DNA of 64,000 bases from Thermostichus sp047462415 (GTDB taxonomy: Bacteria; Cyanobacteriota; Cyanobacteriia; Thermostichales; Thermostichaceae): the NCBI RefSeq assembly GCF_047462415.1, contig NZ_JANSJE010000012.1, positions 41,347 to 105,346 on the forward strand, given 5' to 3'. A program made the position numbers and the translations under genes. Under the pieces are notes generated by a model. The model searched no databases. It saw only the letters and a list, made by a program, of their open reading frames with translations, and had not been told where the DNA came from. Shown here piece by piece: positions 18,532 to 26,868 of this stretch (the stretch's first letter is position 1; the number at the start of each line of letters is the position of its first letter).

Positions 18532-18841
18532 AGCGACTAAGATCCAGGTGGGGGTGCCGTGTCTATTTTATGCCGTTCATTCTATCGACCCAACCCGGAA
18601 AAGAGGTTATTCGCTACAACAACTGGGGGATTAATTTTACTTTAAGATTTTCCTCTCTCTAGGCAAGCAGCTCACGTCCTGCCCCAACCAGATTCAAACT
18701 CTCTGGCAAAAACGGCCCTTAAGAGTAGCACATTTTTACCCCCATTGAGGGGATCACACATTTAGCGTCTGGAGCGGAGCATTTAAAATTAAAAAACACT
18801 AGATATGGTTCAAACGCGCCTGAAAGGGGGCCTCTGCTGGC
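18532..18841. other. AT-rich intergenic region
   Basis: This 310-base gap lies between two minus-strand genes. It is clearly more AT-rich than its surroundings, with stretches such as TTAATTTTACTTTAAGA and TTTAAAATTAAAAAACAC. I see no open frame of useful size, no tRNA and no hairpin with a T-tract. It probably holds the promoter of the coiled-coil gene and the 3' end of the amidase transcript. Confidence 0.5.
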
Positions 18842-20242
18842 TCAGGCAGGCCGCGCCTCCGGGATCCCCAGCGCTTCCAGATGGGCGGCGGCCCGCAACA
18901 GGTTGGCCTCTTGGTAGGGGGCAGCCACCAGTTGGACGCCAAAGGGCAGGGATCCGCTCTCGCGCAGCGGCACCGACAGCACCGGCAGGCCGACAAACGA
19001 GAGGGGCTGGGTGTAGAGACCCAGGTTGGGCCGGGTGAGGACTTCCACCCCAGCGATCACCATCTTCTCTTGGCCAAGCAAGGGGGCAGAGCAGGGGGTG
19101 GTGGGGGCGATGAACAGGTCGATCTCTTGAAAGAGGGCCTGAAGCTGCTGGCGATACCAGCGGCGCAAGCGCTGCGCCTGCACGATCCAACTGGCGGGCA
19201 GCAGAGCGCCAGCCAAAAGGCGATCCCGGGTCGCCGGGTCGAAGTCGTGGGGACGAGTTCGCAGGTGATGCAGGTGCAGGTTGGCTCCCTCGGCAGCCGT
19301 GATCAGGAAGGCAGCGGCGCGGGCGCGCTCGGCCTCCGGGATCCGCACCGTTTGCTGGGCTCCCAGGGCCTGGGCCACTTTTTCCACGCCGGCCAGGATG
19401 TGGGGCTCTGCTCCCCGCAGGAAGTAGTCGTCGGCCACGGCAATGCGCAAGCCTTGGATCCCTTGCCCCAATTGCCCAAAGGTGGGATCCGCAGGGCGGC
19501 GAGCGCAGACGGGATCCTGGGGATCCGGCCCTTGCATGGCATCGAAGCTGAGGGCGAGATCGGCCACCGAACGGGCCAAGGGGCCCACGTGGTCGAAACT
19601 GGGAGCCAACAGGGCCACCCCTGCCCGCGACAGACGGCCATAGGTGGGCTTGAGGCCGTAGATGCCGCACAAGGCGGCGGGCACCCGAATCGAGCCGTTG
19701 GTGTCGCTGCCCAGGCTGAGGGGTACCAAGCCCCCGGCCACGGCTGCTGCCGAGCCACCCGAAGAGCCGCCGGCACTGCGGCTGAGATCGTGGGGGTTGC
19801 GGGTGGGGCCGTAGTGGCTATTTTCGGTTACAAAGCCGTAGGCGTACTCGTCCATGTTGAGGGTGCCCACCAGGATTGCCCCTGCCTGCTTGAGGCGGGC
19901 CACCACCGTGGCATCTTGGGTGGCCGGGGGGTTCTCGCGGTTGATCGCCGAACCGGCTAGGGTGGTGAGGCCAGCCACGTCGAAGAGGTTCTTGACGGCA
20001 AAAGGCACCCCCGCCAGGGGGCCCACCGGGATCCCTTTGGCCACCTGTCGATCCAGCCGCTCCGCCGCCTGCAGGGCCGATGCTTCCAGCACGGCTGTAA
20101 AGGCATTGAGCTGGGGATCCCGCTGGCGAATCCGCTCCAGACAGGCGGCCACCACTGACTGGGCGCTCACGGATCCCCGGCGGACGGCCCTGGAAATCGC
20201 GAACCCGTCGGCGCTGCCGAGAAGAGGGGGATCCGGGGTCAT
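18842..20242 (-). CDS. AtzE/HpxY-family amidase (amidase signature)
   Basis: A 466-residue amidase-signature hydrolase with the complete Ser-cisSer-Lys triad: Lys84 in FAVKNLFDVAG, cis-Ser160 in SAGGSSGGSAA and nucleophile Ser184 in SDTNGSIRVPAA (24-residue spacing as in the family). MDEYAYGFVTENSHYGPTRNPHD is the AtzE/GatA-like signature. It is translationally coupled (ATGA overlap) to a 62-residue DUF4089 protein, the pairing known for the 1-carboxybiuret hydrolase subunits AtzE and AtzG and for HpxY and HpxX. No cyanuric-acid or oxalurate pathway genes are nearby, so the natural substrate is unknown. It is not the glutamyl-tRNA amidotransferase GatA by this context. Confidence 0.85.
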   Translation of the reverse strand: MTPDPPLLGSADGFAISRAVRRGSVSAQSVVAACLERIRQRDPQLNAFTAVLEASALQAAERLDRQVAKGIPVGPLAGVPFAVKNLFDVAGLTTLAGSAINRENPPATQDATVVARLKQAGAILVGTLNMDEYAYGFVTENSHYGPTRNPHDLSRSAGGSSGGSAAAVAGGLVPLSLGSDTNGSIRVPAALCGIYGLKPTYGRLSRAGVALLAPSFDHVGPLARSVADLALSFDAMQGPDPQDPVCARRPADPTFGQLGQGIQGLRIAVADDYFLRGAEPHILAGVEKVAQALGAQQTVRIPEAERARAAAFLITAAEGANLHLHHLRTRPHDFDPATRDRLLAGALLPASWIVQAQRLRRWYRQQLQALFQEIDLFIAPTTPCSAPLLGQEKMVIAGVEVLTRPNLGLYTQPLSFVGLPVLSVPLRESGSLPFGVQLVAAPYQEANLLRAAAHLEALGIPEARPA

Positions 20243-20427
20243 GGCTGGGGGTTGAAGGTAGGATCTGGCTCAACCGTCGGTGGCAGCGGAAACTCCAGTA
20301 CCTGTTGAGCAAGGGGCAAAAAGCGGGCGAAGTTTGCGATCACCCCCGCTCGATGGTCGGGATGCAGGGGCAGTTGCAGCAGTTGGGCCATCGAGTCGAC
20401 GTAGGTTTCGGGATCCCAGGGTTGCAT
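20239..20427 (-). CDS. Small AtzG/HpxX-like subunit (DUF4089)
   Basis: A 62-residue protein, the right size for the GatC-like AtzG family. The core DPETYVDSMAQLLQLPLHPDHRAGVIANFARFLPLAQ spans one domain: the motif LPLxPxxRxxVxxNFxR followed by a helix with A..V.EF.LP is the recognised DUF4089 pattern. In AtzG the small subunit wraps around the amidase partner and stabilises it. Its TGA overlaps the amidase ATG by four bases, so the two subunits are almost certainly made together. Starts at ATG 20427. Confidence 0.82.
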   Translation of the reverse strand: MQPWDPETYVDSMAQLLQLPLHPDHRAGVIANFARFLPLAQQVLEFPLPPTVEPDPTFNPQP

Positions 20428-20527
20428 CGGTTCGAGGGGTCGTCTGGGGAAAAAATACCACAGGCCAGCTTGCCAAAACCAGCAGAAAGTTACCCAAGGC
20501 AGAATCCAAAGACAAGACCGTCCTCGG

Positions 20528-21109
20528 TTAAGGGGTGGCCGTCGACGCCGTGCTACCTGGCGGGGGCCAAAGGCGTTCGCGGGGCAAGACAGGGCGAGTC
20601 ACGGCCTGCCGCTCCCATTCCTCTAAATTGAGGCGACGACCGGCAGAACTGGGGGCACTGGCCTGCAGGCGCTTGCGGAACAGGCGCAACTGCTGCTGCT
20701 CGGCGGCGGGAGAAACACGCTGGGCAAAGAGGGAGGGCAAGAGCTGCTCTTCCTGCGCAAACTGGGCCCGCAACTGCCGATAAAAGTGAAGGGCAGCAGA
20801 GGGATCCAACTGCTGCGGCTCACGCTCCGCCTGGTGCAAAAAGCGGGTCAGCTCCGGGATCTGATCCCGCAACTGTTGCTCCAGCCCATTGACCTGGCTG
20901 CTGAGCTGGGGATCCGCTGCCAGAGCCGTCCTGAGCAGCGGGTAGAGGACATGGCGCTCCAATTGAATGTGGCGGGAGAGGCGCTGCCGCAACCTTTGCA
21001 CCCAGAGACGCCGCTGCTCCAGATCCAACTCCGAGGCCCGAGAGAGACGAGCCAAGAACTGCAGGATAACCCGGTGCTGTTCGGCACAAAGGGCAACCAG
21101 TGTAGACAT
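20528..21109 (-). CDS. Hemerythrin-like (HHE) domain protein
   Basis: A 193-residue, mostly helical protein whose first 140 residues resemble a four-helix hemerythrin HHE domain: His12 in CAEQHRVIL, His47 and Glu51-like positions in RHIQLERHVLYPLL, and FAQEEQLLPSLF in the fourth helix. The histidine normally found in the third helix is missing, and the fourth helix has Gln/Ala where His-x-x-x-Glu is usual. The di-iron site may therefore be incomplete. The C-terminal 50 residues are basic and disordered (about 150-193). The start has a modest AGGGAA upstream. Role unknown; iron, oxygen or NO sensing is typical of the family. Confidence 0.6.
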   Translation of the reverse strand: MSTLVALCAEQHRVILQFLARLSRASELDLEQRRLWVQRLRQRLSRHIQLERHVLYPLLRTALAADPQLSSQVNGLEQQLRDQIPELTRFLHQAEREPQQLDPSAALHFYRQLRAQFAQEEQLLPSLFAQRVSPAAEQQQLRLFRKRLQASAPSSAGRRLNLEEWERQAVTRPVLPRERLWPPPGSTASTATP

Positions 21110-21245
21110 AGCAGTTCCCTGGAGAAAAAGTTTTATCTTAGCTTAACTTTGTCAAGAGACAGCAGCGTGCGTAAGGGTACGGGACTGGTGCAGGTGTCTT
21201 GGCTACACCCCGACAGCAACCCCGGCAAAAGCTGCCCTCCGGTTG

Positions 21246-22118
21246 CTAGGCTTGCACAAGCCAGCGGCGTTTCCAGGCGGAAGTGGGCTCAAGGGGTGAA
21301 GTTTGCTGTTCCTGCTGGCGCTGCAGCCGAATCTGGGCTCTGTCTCCCTGCAAGGTGGGATCCCGGTAGGGCACAGCGGCGCGGGTTTTCAGGTGCTCCC
21401 GCTCCATGGGGGAGAGGGGCGGCAGGTGATCCGGTTGAGGTGAGGCCACCGTGCCCGGCCAAGGGCGACCCACCGGCGGCGTCGAGCCAATGAAAAGCCC
21501 CGCCTCCAGCAAGGCTGCTCGCACCGCCGCCGCACAGGAATAGGTGGCCAGGATCCCGCCGGGGCGCATTCGCGCCGCCACTGCCCGCAAAAAGTCCACC
21601 GTCCACAGCTCCGGGCAGACGGAAGGGGAGAAGGGATCCAAAAACACCGCATCCGCCCATCCCAGCGTCACCTGGAGCAGGGTTTGGCGGGCATCTCCCC
21701 ACAGCAGCCTTCCGCGCCAGCGCGGCGATTGCCAGGATCCCTCGTTGATAAAGTGTTGCCACTCCTGGCTAAAGCTCCAAGTGGATCCCACCCCCACCTG
21801 CCAGGCCTGCCGGGGCACCTGCGGGGAGCGCTCTAGGCCAATGACTTCTACAGGGCAGTCGGGCCGCACCTGCCAGATTGTCTCCAAGGCCAGGCCAGAG
21901 TTGTAGCCAAGGCCAAAGCAAATATCCAAAAGACAAATGGGATCCTCCGGATCCCGCTCCAACGGCAGCCGATCCAGCCGGCAAGGGCGGACGAACTTCT
22001 CCAGTGCTTCCTGAGCGGCGCCGCTGACGTTGTGAAAAGCCTGCCCAAACTCCTGGGAGAAAAAGGTCAGGGATCCATCCCCTGTGGTCAACACCTGCCA
22101 CTGGGTTTCTGCGGTCAT
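21246..22118 (-). CDS. MnmC/MnmD-type tRNA methyltransferase domain protein
   Basis: A 290-residue Rossmann methyltransferase equivalent to the N-terminal domain of MnmC without the FAD oxidase domain. Motifs are ICLLDICFGLGYNSGLA (SAM loop, about 61-77), EVIGLERSP, a GDARQTL segment and ADAVFLDPFSPSVCPELW, the D-P-F-S-P-x-x-x-P-x-L-W signature of this family. The predicted reaction is methylation of the aminomethyl group on tRNA wobble uridine 34, the step after MnmE/MnmG; mnmE is itself in this window at 40.6-42.0 kb. ATG start; divergent from accD across 136 bases. Confidence 0.8.
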   Translation of the reverse strand: MTAETQWQVLTTGDGSLTFFSQEFGQAFHNVSGAAQEALEKFVRPCRLDRLPLERDPEDPICLLDICFGLGYNSGLALETIWQVRPDCPVEVIGLERSPQVPRQAWQVGVGSTWSFSQEWQHFINEGSWQSPRWRGRLLWGDARQTLLQVTLGWADAVFLDPFSPSVCPELWTVDFLRAVAARMRPGGILATYSCAAAVRAALLEAGLFIGSTPPVGRPWPGTVASPQPDHLPPLSPMEREHLKTRAAVPYRDPTLQGDRAQIRLQRQQEQQTSPLEPTSAWKRRWLVQA

Positions 22119-22254
22119 GGCTACTGCAAGTTTCTATTTCCAGCTTGGCGATTCTTTGATAGCTTGAGAACGTTAAGATGAGTTTCGCAGCTCACCGGCA
22201 GGGCTTGTAGATTCAGCTCTGGCCATCCCTAGCTAGGGGGGTACCTCAGCGGCT

Positions 22255-23199
22255 ATGTCTTTACTGGATTGGTTTGCCGAGCGGCGCAAACAGACTTCCC
22301 TCAACTTGACAGGCAGCAGCCCCTTCGACAAAGAGCGGCAAGTGCGAGAGATTGCCGACGGCCTCTGGCAGAAGTGTCCAGCTTGCGACGCTCTCACCTA
22401 CAGCAAAGATCTGCAGCAGAACTGGCAGGTTTGTCCAAGCTGTGGCTACCACCATCGCATCACAGCCCCGCAGCGGCTGGAGCAGCTTTTGGATCCCGGC
22501 TCCTGGCAGCCCCTCGACGAGCACCTGGCCCCCACCGATCCGCTGCACTTTTTCGACCAAAAGCCCTACGCCGAGCGCCTGGCCGCCTACCAGGAGCGCA
22601 CCCAGCTCAAGGATGCCGTCCTGACCGGGTTGGGCACTCTGGAAGGGATCCCGGTGGCGATGGGCGTGATGGATTTTCGCTTTATGGGCGGCAGCATGGG
22701 CTCGGTCGTAGGCGAGAAGATTACCCGTCTCACCGAACGCGCCACCTGCGATCACCTACCCCTGATCCTTTTTTCGGCCTCTGGGGGAGCCCGCATGCAG
22801 GAAGGGATCCTCAGCCTGATGCAGATGGCCAAAACGGCAGCCGCTCTGCAAAGGCACCGCGAAGCCGGCCAGTTGTTTATCTCCGTGCTTACCCATCCCA
22901 CCTATGGGGGGGTGACCGCCAGCTTTGCCATGCTGGGAGACTTGATCCTGGCCGAGCCAGGCGCCCAGGTGGGGTTTGCCGGGCCCAATGTTATTGAGCA
23001 AACCATCGGCAAGGGCAAGCTTCCCGAAGGCTTCCAGACTGCCGAGTACCTGCTGGCCCAGGGGCTTATCGACGCAATTGTGCCGCGAACCGAGCTGCGC
23101 AAGCGCTTGGCCCAGTTGCTGGCCATGCACCGACCCCGCTTGCACATGTCCCTTGCCGCGTTCGATTCGACTTACGCCCTCGATCCCGCCAGGATCTGA
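22255..23199 (+). CDS. accD: Acetyl-CoA carboxylase carboxyltransferase, beta subunit
   Basis: A 314-residue subunit that, with AccA, transfers carboxyl from biotin to acetyl-CoA to start fatty-acid synthesis. The four-cysteine zinc finger is at Cys41, Cys44, Cys60 and Cys63 (CPACDALTYS and VCPSCGYHHR). The crotonase-like carboxyltransferase domain follows, with DFRFMGGSMGSVVGEK and the oxyanion region SASGGARMQEGILSLMQMAK. The length fits bacterial and chloroplast AccD. The ATG follows an untranslated leader of about 80 bases or more without a strong Shine-Dalgarno. It stands as a single gene. Confidence 0.95.
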   Translation: MSLLDWFAERRKQTSLNLTGSSPFDKERQVREIADGLWQKCPACDALTYSKDLQQNWQVCPSCGYHHRITAPQRLEQLLDPGSWQPLDEHLAPTDPLHFFDQKPYAERLAAYQERTQLKDAVLTGLGTLEGIPVAMGVMDFRFMGGSMGSVVGEKITRLTERATCDHLPLILFSASGGARMQEGILSLMQMAKTAAALQRHREAGQLFISVLTHPTYGGVTASFAMLGDLILAEPGAQVGFAGPNVIEQTIGKGKLPEGFQTAEYLLAQGLIDAIVPRTELRKRLAQLLAMHRPRLHMSLAAFDSTYALDPARI

Positions 23200-23531
23200 G
23201 ACGGGAAGTAAAGGTTGGATCCCTCTGTCTGCAGGCGGAGCAGTTAGCTCCCCTCTCCCTTTGGGAGAGGGGCTGGGGGTGAGGGATTGCTCCCCTCTCC
23301 CTTTGGGAGAGGGGCCGGGGGTGAGGGACTGCTCCCTGGCTGAAGAGGAAGGGAGGGTAGCTGCCTCAACGGCACAGCGCGCCTAGATCCGGCAGACAAT
23401 CTCAACCAGTGGGAAGTTGCCATGGCAAAGAAGGATACCCTCTCTGTCTGCAGAAGAGGGATTTTCTGCCGAGGGGGTCATAGCAGCAACCGATGGTGCT
23501 AAGGTGGGGCATGAGGTCTTGACTGGAAGCA
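23200..23531. other. Intergenic region with tandem hairpin repeat
   Basis: A 332-base gap between accD and the STAS gene. Its left half is occupied by two copies of a hairpin repeat (described separately). The right half contains no frame I can support. A short purine-rich AAGC precedes the STAS ATG. The hairpins may end the accD transcript, although no T-tract follows them. Confidence 0.5.
23248..23330. repeat. Tandem pair of CCCCTCTCCC hairpin elements (42-base period)
   Basis: The element CTCCCCTCTCCCTTTGGGAG followed by AGGGGCTGGGGGTGAGGG occurs twice, starting at 23248 and 23290. Each copy folds into a 10-bp stem with a TTT loop (23250-23259 with 23263-23272; 23292-23301 with 23305-23314). 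The copies differ by one base in the tail (CTGGGGG versus CCGGGGG). Related copies lie at 30231 and, degenerate, at 58817. The sequence resembles widespread REP-like intergenic palindromes. Confidence 0.8.
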
Positions 23532-23906
23532 ATGGATTTTAAGCTGCGCATCCGTACCGCCGAAACTCCGCAAGGGCAACAACTGGCGATTGTGCCGTTG
23601 GAAGGTCGCTTTGACGCCAAGGTCGCTTCCGAAGTGCGGCAGTTGCTGCAGCAGGTTTTGGATTTTGGTTACCACAACCTGTTGATCGACATGTCGGCGG
23701 TTACTTTTATGGACAGCTCCGGCCTGGGGGTGCTGATCTCGGCCTTGCGCAAGTGCCGGACTGCCGGCGGCAACCTCAGCCTCTGTTGCGTTCCGGAAAG
23801 CGTCGCCCTCGTCCTCAGCCTCACCTCGATGGAGAAGGTCTTGACCTGTTTTGACGACCTGGAGACGGCCATCGCCAACTTCTCCACCGCTTCCTCTGCT
23901 CGCTAG
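23532..23906 (+). CDS. STAS-domain anti-sigma factor antagonist
   Basis: A 124-residue single STAS domain. The phospho-acceptor motif is FMDSSGLGVLISALRKC with the conserved Ser at 62, as in SpoIIAA/RsbV. The N-terminal strand pair (QLAIVPLEGRFDAKVASEVRQ) and the ending FDDLETAIANF complete the fold. Such proteins bind anti-sigma kinases or partner-switching phosphatases and release them on phosphorylation. No kinase or phosphatase partner is adjacent; the next gene is a methyltransferase 77 bases on. ATG start, weak Shine-Dalgarno. Confidence 0.88.
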   Translation: MDFKLRIRTAETPQGQQLAIVPLEGRFDAKVASEVRQLLQQVLDFGYHNLLIDMSAVTFMDSSGLGVLISALRKCRTAGGNLSLCCVPESVALVLSLTSMEKVLTCFDDLETAIANFSTASSAR

Positions 23907-23983
23907 GCCGACATTTTGAGTTGCTGCGATGCCCTGCCTACGCCTCTGACTTTGTTCCCAGGATCTGTTGAGGATGCTCAGCC

Positions 23984-24682
23984 ATGACCCAAGCTGGCCT
24001 CGATACCTTTCAGCTCCTTTACCAGCACCACCGTGGCCCCAGCTTTTGCGAGCGCATGCTGGCTACTGCTCCTGGCCGCTTCAATGAGACCTTTTGGCAG
24101 TTTTGGCAGCAGCATGTTGAGCCCTGCTTGCCCGCTGCGCCCTGCCTGCTGGATCTGGGAACGGGGCCGGGGTATGTCCTCCGGCAGTGGGCCCAGCGCT
24201 ACCCCGGCGGACATTTCATTGGCGTAGATCTAATGCCCTACATGTTGGAGCGGGCAGCGGCAGACTTGAAAGGCGTCCCTGGCCTTCAACTGCTGCAGGC
24301 CGATCTCCACGATCCCCATTTGCCCCTGCCAGATTGCAGCGTTGACGCGGCTCAGGCGGTGGTGGTGATCCACGAGATGGTGCAGCCGGTGCGCCTGTTG
24401 CAAGCGGTGCGGCGTCTGCTCAAGCCAGGGGGGCGGTTTTTGCTGGTGGACTGGGTGCGCGCCCCACTTAGCCTCTACTTCGATGCGGCCACAGAAGCCC
24501 AACTGTTTCAGATGGAAACATCCCTAGACACCTTGGTGGATCAGTTTACCCACTTCTACGAGCACAACCGCTTCAGCGCTGAGGATCTAGCCTGGCTGTT
24601 GGAGAAGGTTGGCTTGAGAGTGGTGGCGCAAGAGCTCTACGGGCAAAATCGCTTTGTGCGCCTTGTGGCGGAAAAGCCCTAG
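23984..24682 (+). CDS. Class I SAM-dependent methyltransferase
   Basis: A 232-residue methyltransferase of the UbiE/Methyltransf_11 type. The SAM-binding loop is CLLDLGTGPGYVLRQWA (about 54-70) with acidic GVDLMPYML after strand 2. The later motif is LPDCSVDAAQAVVVIHEM, and LKPGGRFLLVDW is motif post-III. The substrate is unknown; the extended N-terminus (about 45 residues) and a C-terminal helical region may shape it. It lies downstream of the STAS gene on the same strand. Its stop codon shares the palindrome CTAG with the stop of the convergent channel gene. Confidence 0.85.
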   Translation: MTQAGLDTFQLLYQHHRGPSFCERMLATAPGRFNETFWQFWQQHVEPCLPAAPCLLDLGTGPGYVLRQWAQRYPGGHFIGVDLMPYMLERAAADLKGVPGLQLLQADLHDPHLPLPDCSVDAAQAVVVIHEMVQPVRLLQAVRRLLKPGGRFLLVDWVRAPLSLYFDAATEAQLFQMETSLDTLVDQFTHFYEHNRFSAEDLAWLLEKVGLRVVAQELYGQNRFVRLVAEKP

Positions 24683-26868
24683 AGGACTTCAGGGATCCGC
24701 CGCTCGGCCTGCACCTGGGCAAACACCTGCACCTCGGTGCTCATTTTGCGCAGTTGGCGGGCCAACTTAATGGCCTTGTCGCGGGGGAGAGGGGGGCTCA
24801 CCACCGCCGGCAGGCAGCGCAACAGCGGCTTCAGGGCCGTCTTGGGCAGCCGCGCATAAAACGCCAAGGTGGAGAGGATCTCGTCTTCAAAGTAGGGGTT
24901 GCGGTATTCCAAAAGCCGCACTTGATAGAGTTCCGGCGGCAGAGGGCGTCCCTGGGCCAGGCGAATCAGGGATCCCACCGTCCCCATCACGTATAGACGA
25001 TCCCCCCGCTTCAACAGGGTCTCGCCCTCTTTCTGCCAGATCTTGGGAAAAACACAGGGCCGGCCCGGTCGGGAGTGATGCAGCAAGATCGCCAGGTCGT
25101 AATCCTGGGCCAGTTGCCGTAGGGATAGCCCCAGGTAAGGGTCATGGGCCGAGACCTCCAGCAGCGTCACCAGCAGCGTTTCCCCGTCCCAAGTCAAGGT
25201 GCCGTAAACGGATCCCACCAACGCTGCCGTAGCAAAAGCCCGCGCCCCCAGGGCCGTGGTGCTGTAGCTGGTTCCCAGCGTCTGCAGATGCCGCTGCATC
25301 CGCGCCGCCAGCTCAGGATCCGTGACCCGCAAAATGGTGCGGATCCCAGGTTGCAGGCTGTGGGCGGTCAGGGCGGTCTCGAGGTTGGTGAGATCGTCAG
25401 GCGTCGTGCAGATCAAAGAGCGGCTGCTTTGGATGCGAGCCTGTTGCAGCGTGCTGGCCAAGGCGTAGTTGCCCCGGATCACCACCGCCCCCTCCCGTTC
25501 CGTCGCCGCCAGCAGGGGATTGTCGCTGTCGGGCTCCACAACCACCACCTCATAGCCCATTTGCCGCAACAACTGCAGCACCAAGTAGCTCAGCCGTCCC
25601 AACCCCGCGATCACCACGTGATCCGCTTTGGGCATACGGGCGGCCCGGCCCAAGCCAAAGCGGCTGCTCACCAACTTGTCGGTCACCAATCCGTAGATCA
25701 ACCCCACCAGGGCAGCCCCCACCAAGGTCATGACCACCGCCACCACCTTCACCCCTAGAGGGGTCTCCGCCTGCTGAAAAGCCTCGATGTCCCCATACCC
25801 CCCCGTCAACACCACGATGGTCAGCAACAGCCCGTCAACCACGGATTTGCCGATAGCTCTAAAGTTAAGGATCCCCAGCACCAGCATGGCTCCCAAGGTG
25901 AAGGTGAGGGTGCGCACGATGGGCTTGACCTGCAGCAGTCCCTGCAGGCTTCTGCGCAGCCAAGATAGGAGCTGCCTGAACGAGTTGCCTCGCTGTTGTT
26001 GTCGTTTGTCTTGCACCTGTCCGCTGGCCCAGCGTTGTGCCCGCGAAGAGCCGCGCCGCCCGTTGCGCTCCAACAGGTGCAGATAGGATCTGGGGTCGCA
26101 GATCACCAAAATGCGATCCCCCTCCAGCAGCTCTGCCTCGTGGTCGAAATCGTCGAAAACCCGAGACTCGGAAAAGTCGGACAGCCCGTCCACCGGGTAG
26201 TGAAACAGCACCCGCGCCCGAAAGGTTTCCTCCAGTTCCGAGAGGGGCATGTGCAGCAGACGGGAGTTGTAGCCGATGGTCAGCTCCACCACGTTCCAGA
26301 GGGTGGTCTCTTGGGGAGCGCCAAAATAAAGCGGATTCGCCAGCTCCGGCGGCAGCGTGGCCAGCTGAGCCTCTAACTGGGGCAGCTCGAAGTAGCCGAC
26401 AAATTCGTCCGAGACAGCTTTCAGAGCAAAGGCCGGCGCAGCCAAGGCAGCCACCGACAGGGAAAAATGCTGCGGCAAAATCGAGTCCAGGTAGCGGGCA
26501 AGGCCGGTGTTAAACAGACGAGAGACAATGCGCACCTGCGGGTTGAGATCCCGAATCAAGAGAGCCAGCTCGAAGTTGGCTTGGTCGTTGTCCTCCACAA
26601 GCAATGCCACCTTGATCCGCTCGATCCCAGCCCGGCGCAACACCTCCGGCTGATGGGGATCCCCCTCTAGGTATTGCCACTGCTCTTTTAATAAAGAAGG
26701 CCGCGGGCCGGGAGCCACCACCACCGCGCGCTGTCCAAAGTCTTCCAGAATCTGCAGCGTCAACGCTGCCAAGTCGTTGTAGCCACAGACCAGGATGAAA
26801 ACACCCGGATCCCGGCCATTGTCCTGCAGTTGCTCATCCAGCCATTGATGAGAAAGGGATCCCACCAT
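24679..26868 (-). CDS. Two-TM ion channel flanked by RCK/TrkA-N domains
   Basis: A 729-residue membrane protein with an unusual order. An N-terminal RCK/TrkA-N Rossmann domain (starting FILVCGYNDLAA, about 24-36) is followed by a TrkA-C-like region. Next comes a first helix (about 320-337), a pore loop with the K+-filter-like sequence TGGYGD at 355-360, and a second helix (about 373-395). A second RCK domain (DHVVIAGLGRLSYLVL, about 417-432) with its own C-terminal regulatory region ends the protein. It is probably a potassium channel gated by nucleotides or ions, related to cyanobacterial and plant CASTOR/POLLUX-type architectures. Glycine replaces the usual Val/Ile second residue in the filter. 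Confidence 0.8.
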   Translation of the reverse strand: MVGSLSHQWLDEQLQDNGRDPGVFILVCGYNDLAALTLQILEDFGQRAVVVAPGPRPSLLKEQWQYLEGDPHQPEVLRRAGIERIKVALLVEDNDQANFELALLIRDLNPQVRIVSRLFNTGLARYLDSILPQHFSLSVAALAAPAFALKAVSDEFVGYFELPQLEAQLATLPPELANPLYFGAPQETTLWNVVELTIGYNSRLLHMPLSELEETFRARVLFHYPVDGLSDFSESRVFDDFDHEAELLEGDRILVICDPRSYLHLLERNGRRGSSRAQRWASGQVQDKRQQQRGNSFRQLLSWLRRSLQGLLQVKPIVRTLTFTLGAMLVLGILNFRAIGKSVVDGLLLTIVVLTGGYGDIEAFQQAETPLGVKVVAVVMTLVGAALVGLIYGLVTDKLVSSRFGLGRAARMPKADHVVIAGLGRLSYLVLQLLRQMGYEVVVVEPDSDNPLLAATEREGAVVIRGNYALASTLQQARIQSSRSLICTTPDDLTNLETALTAHSLQPGIRTILRVTDPELAARMQRHLQTLGTSYSTTALGARAFATAALVGSVYGTLTWDGETLLVTLLEVSAHDPYLGLSLRQLAQDYDLAILLHHSRPGRPCVFPKIWQKEGETLLKRGDRLYVMGTVGSLIRLAQGRPLPPELYQVRLLEYRNPYFEDEILSTLAFYARLPKTALKPLLRCLPAVVSPPLPRDKAIKLARQLRKMSTEVQVFAQVQAERRIPEVL

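Noticed and set aside
18842..20242. Naming the amidase gatA
   Set aside because: The coupled DUF4089 subunit and AtzE-type motifs argue against the tRNA amidotransferase; no gatB or gatC is nearby.
23248..23330. Tandem hairpins considered as a CRISPR array
   Set aside because: Only two copies with a 42-base period and no unique spacers; the units are hairpin repeats of an intergenic family.
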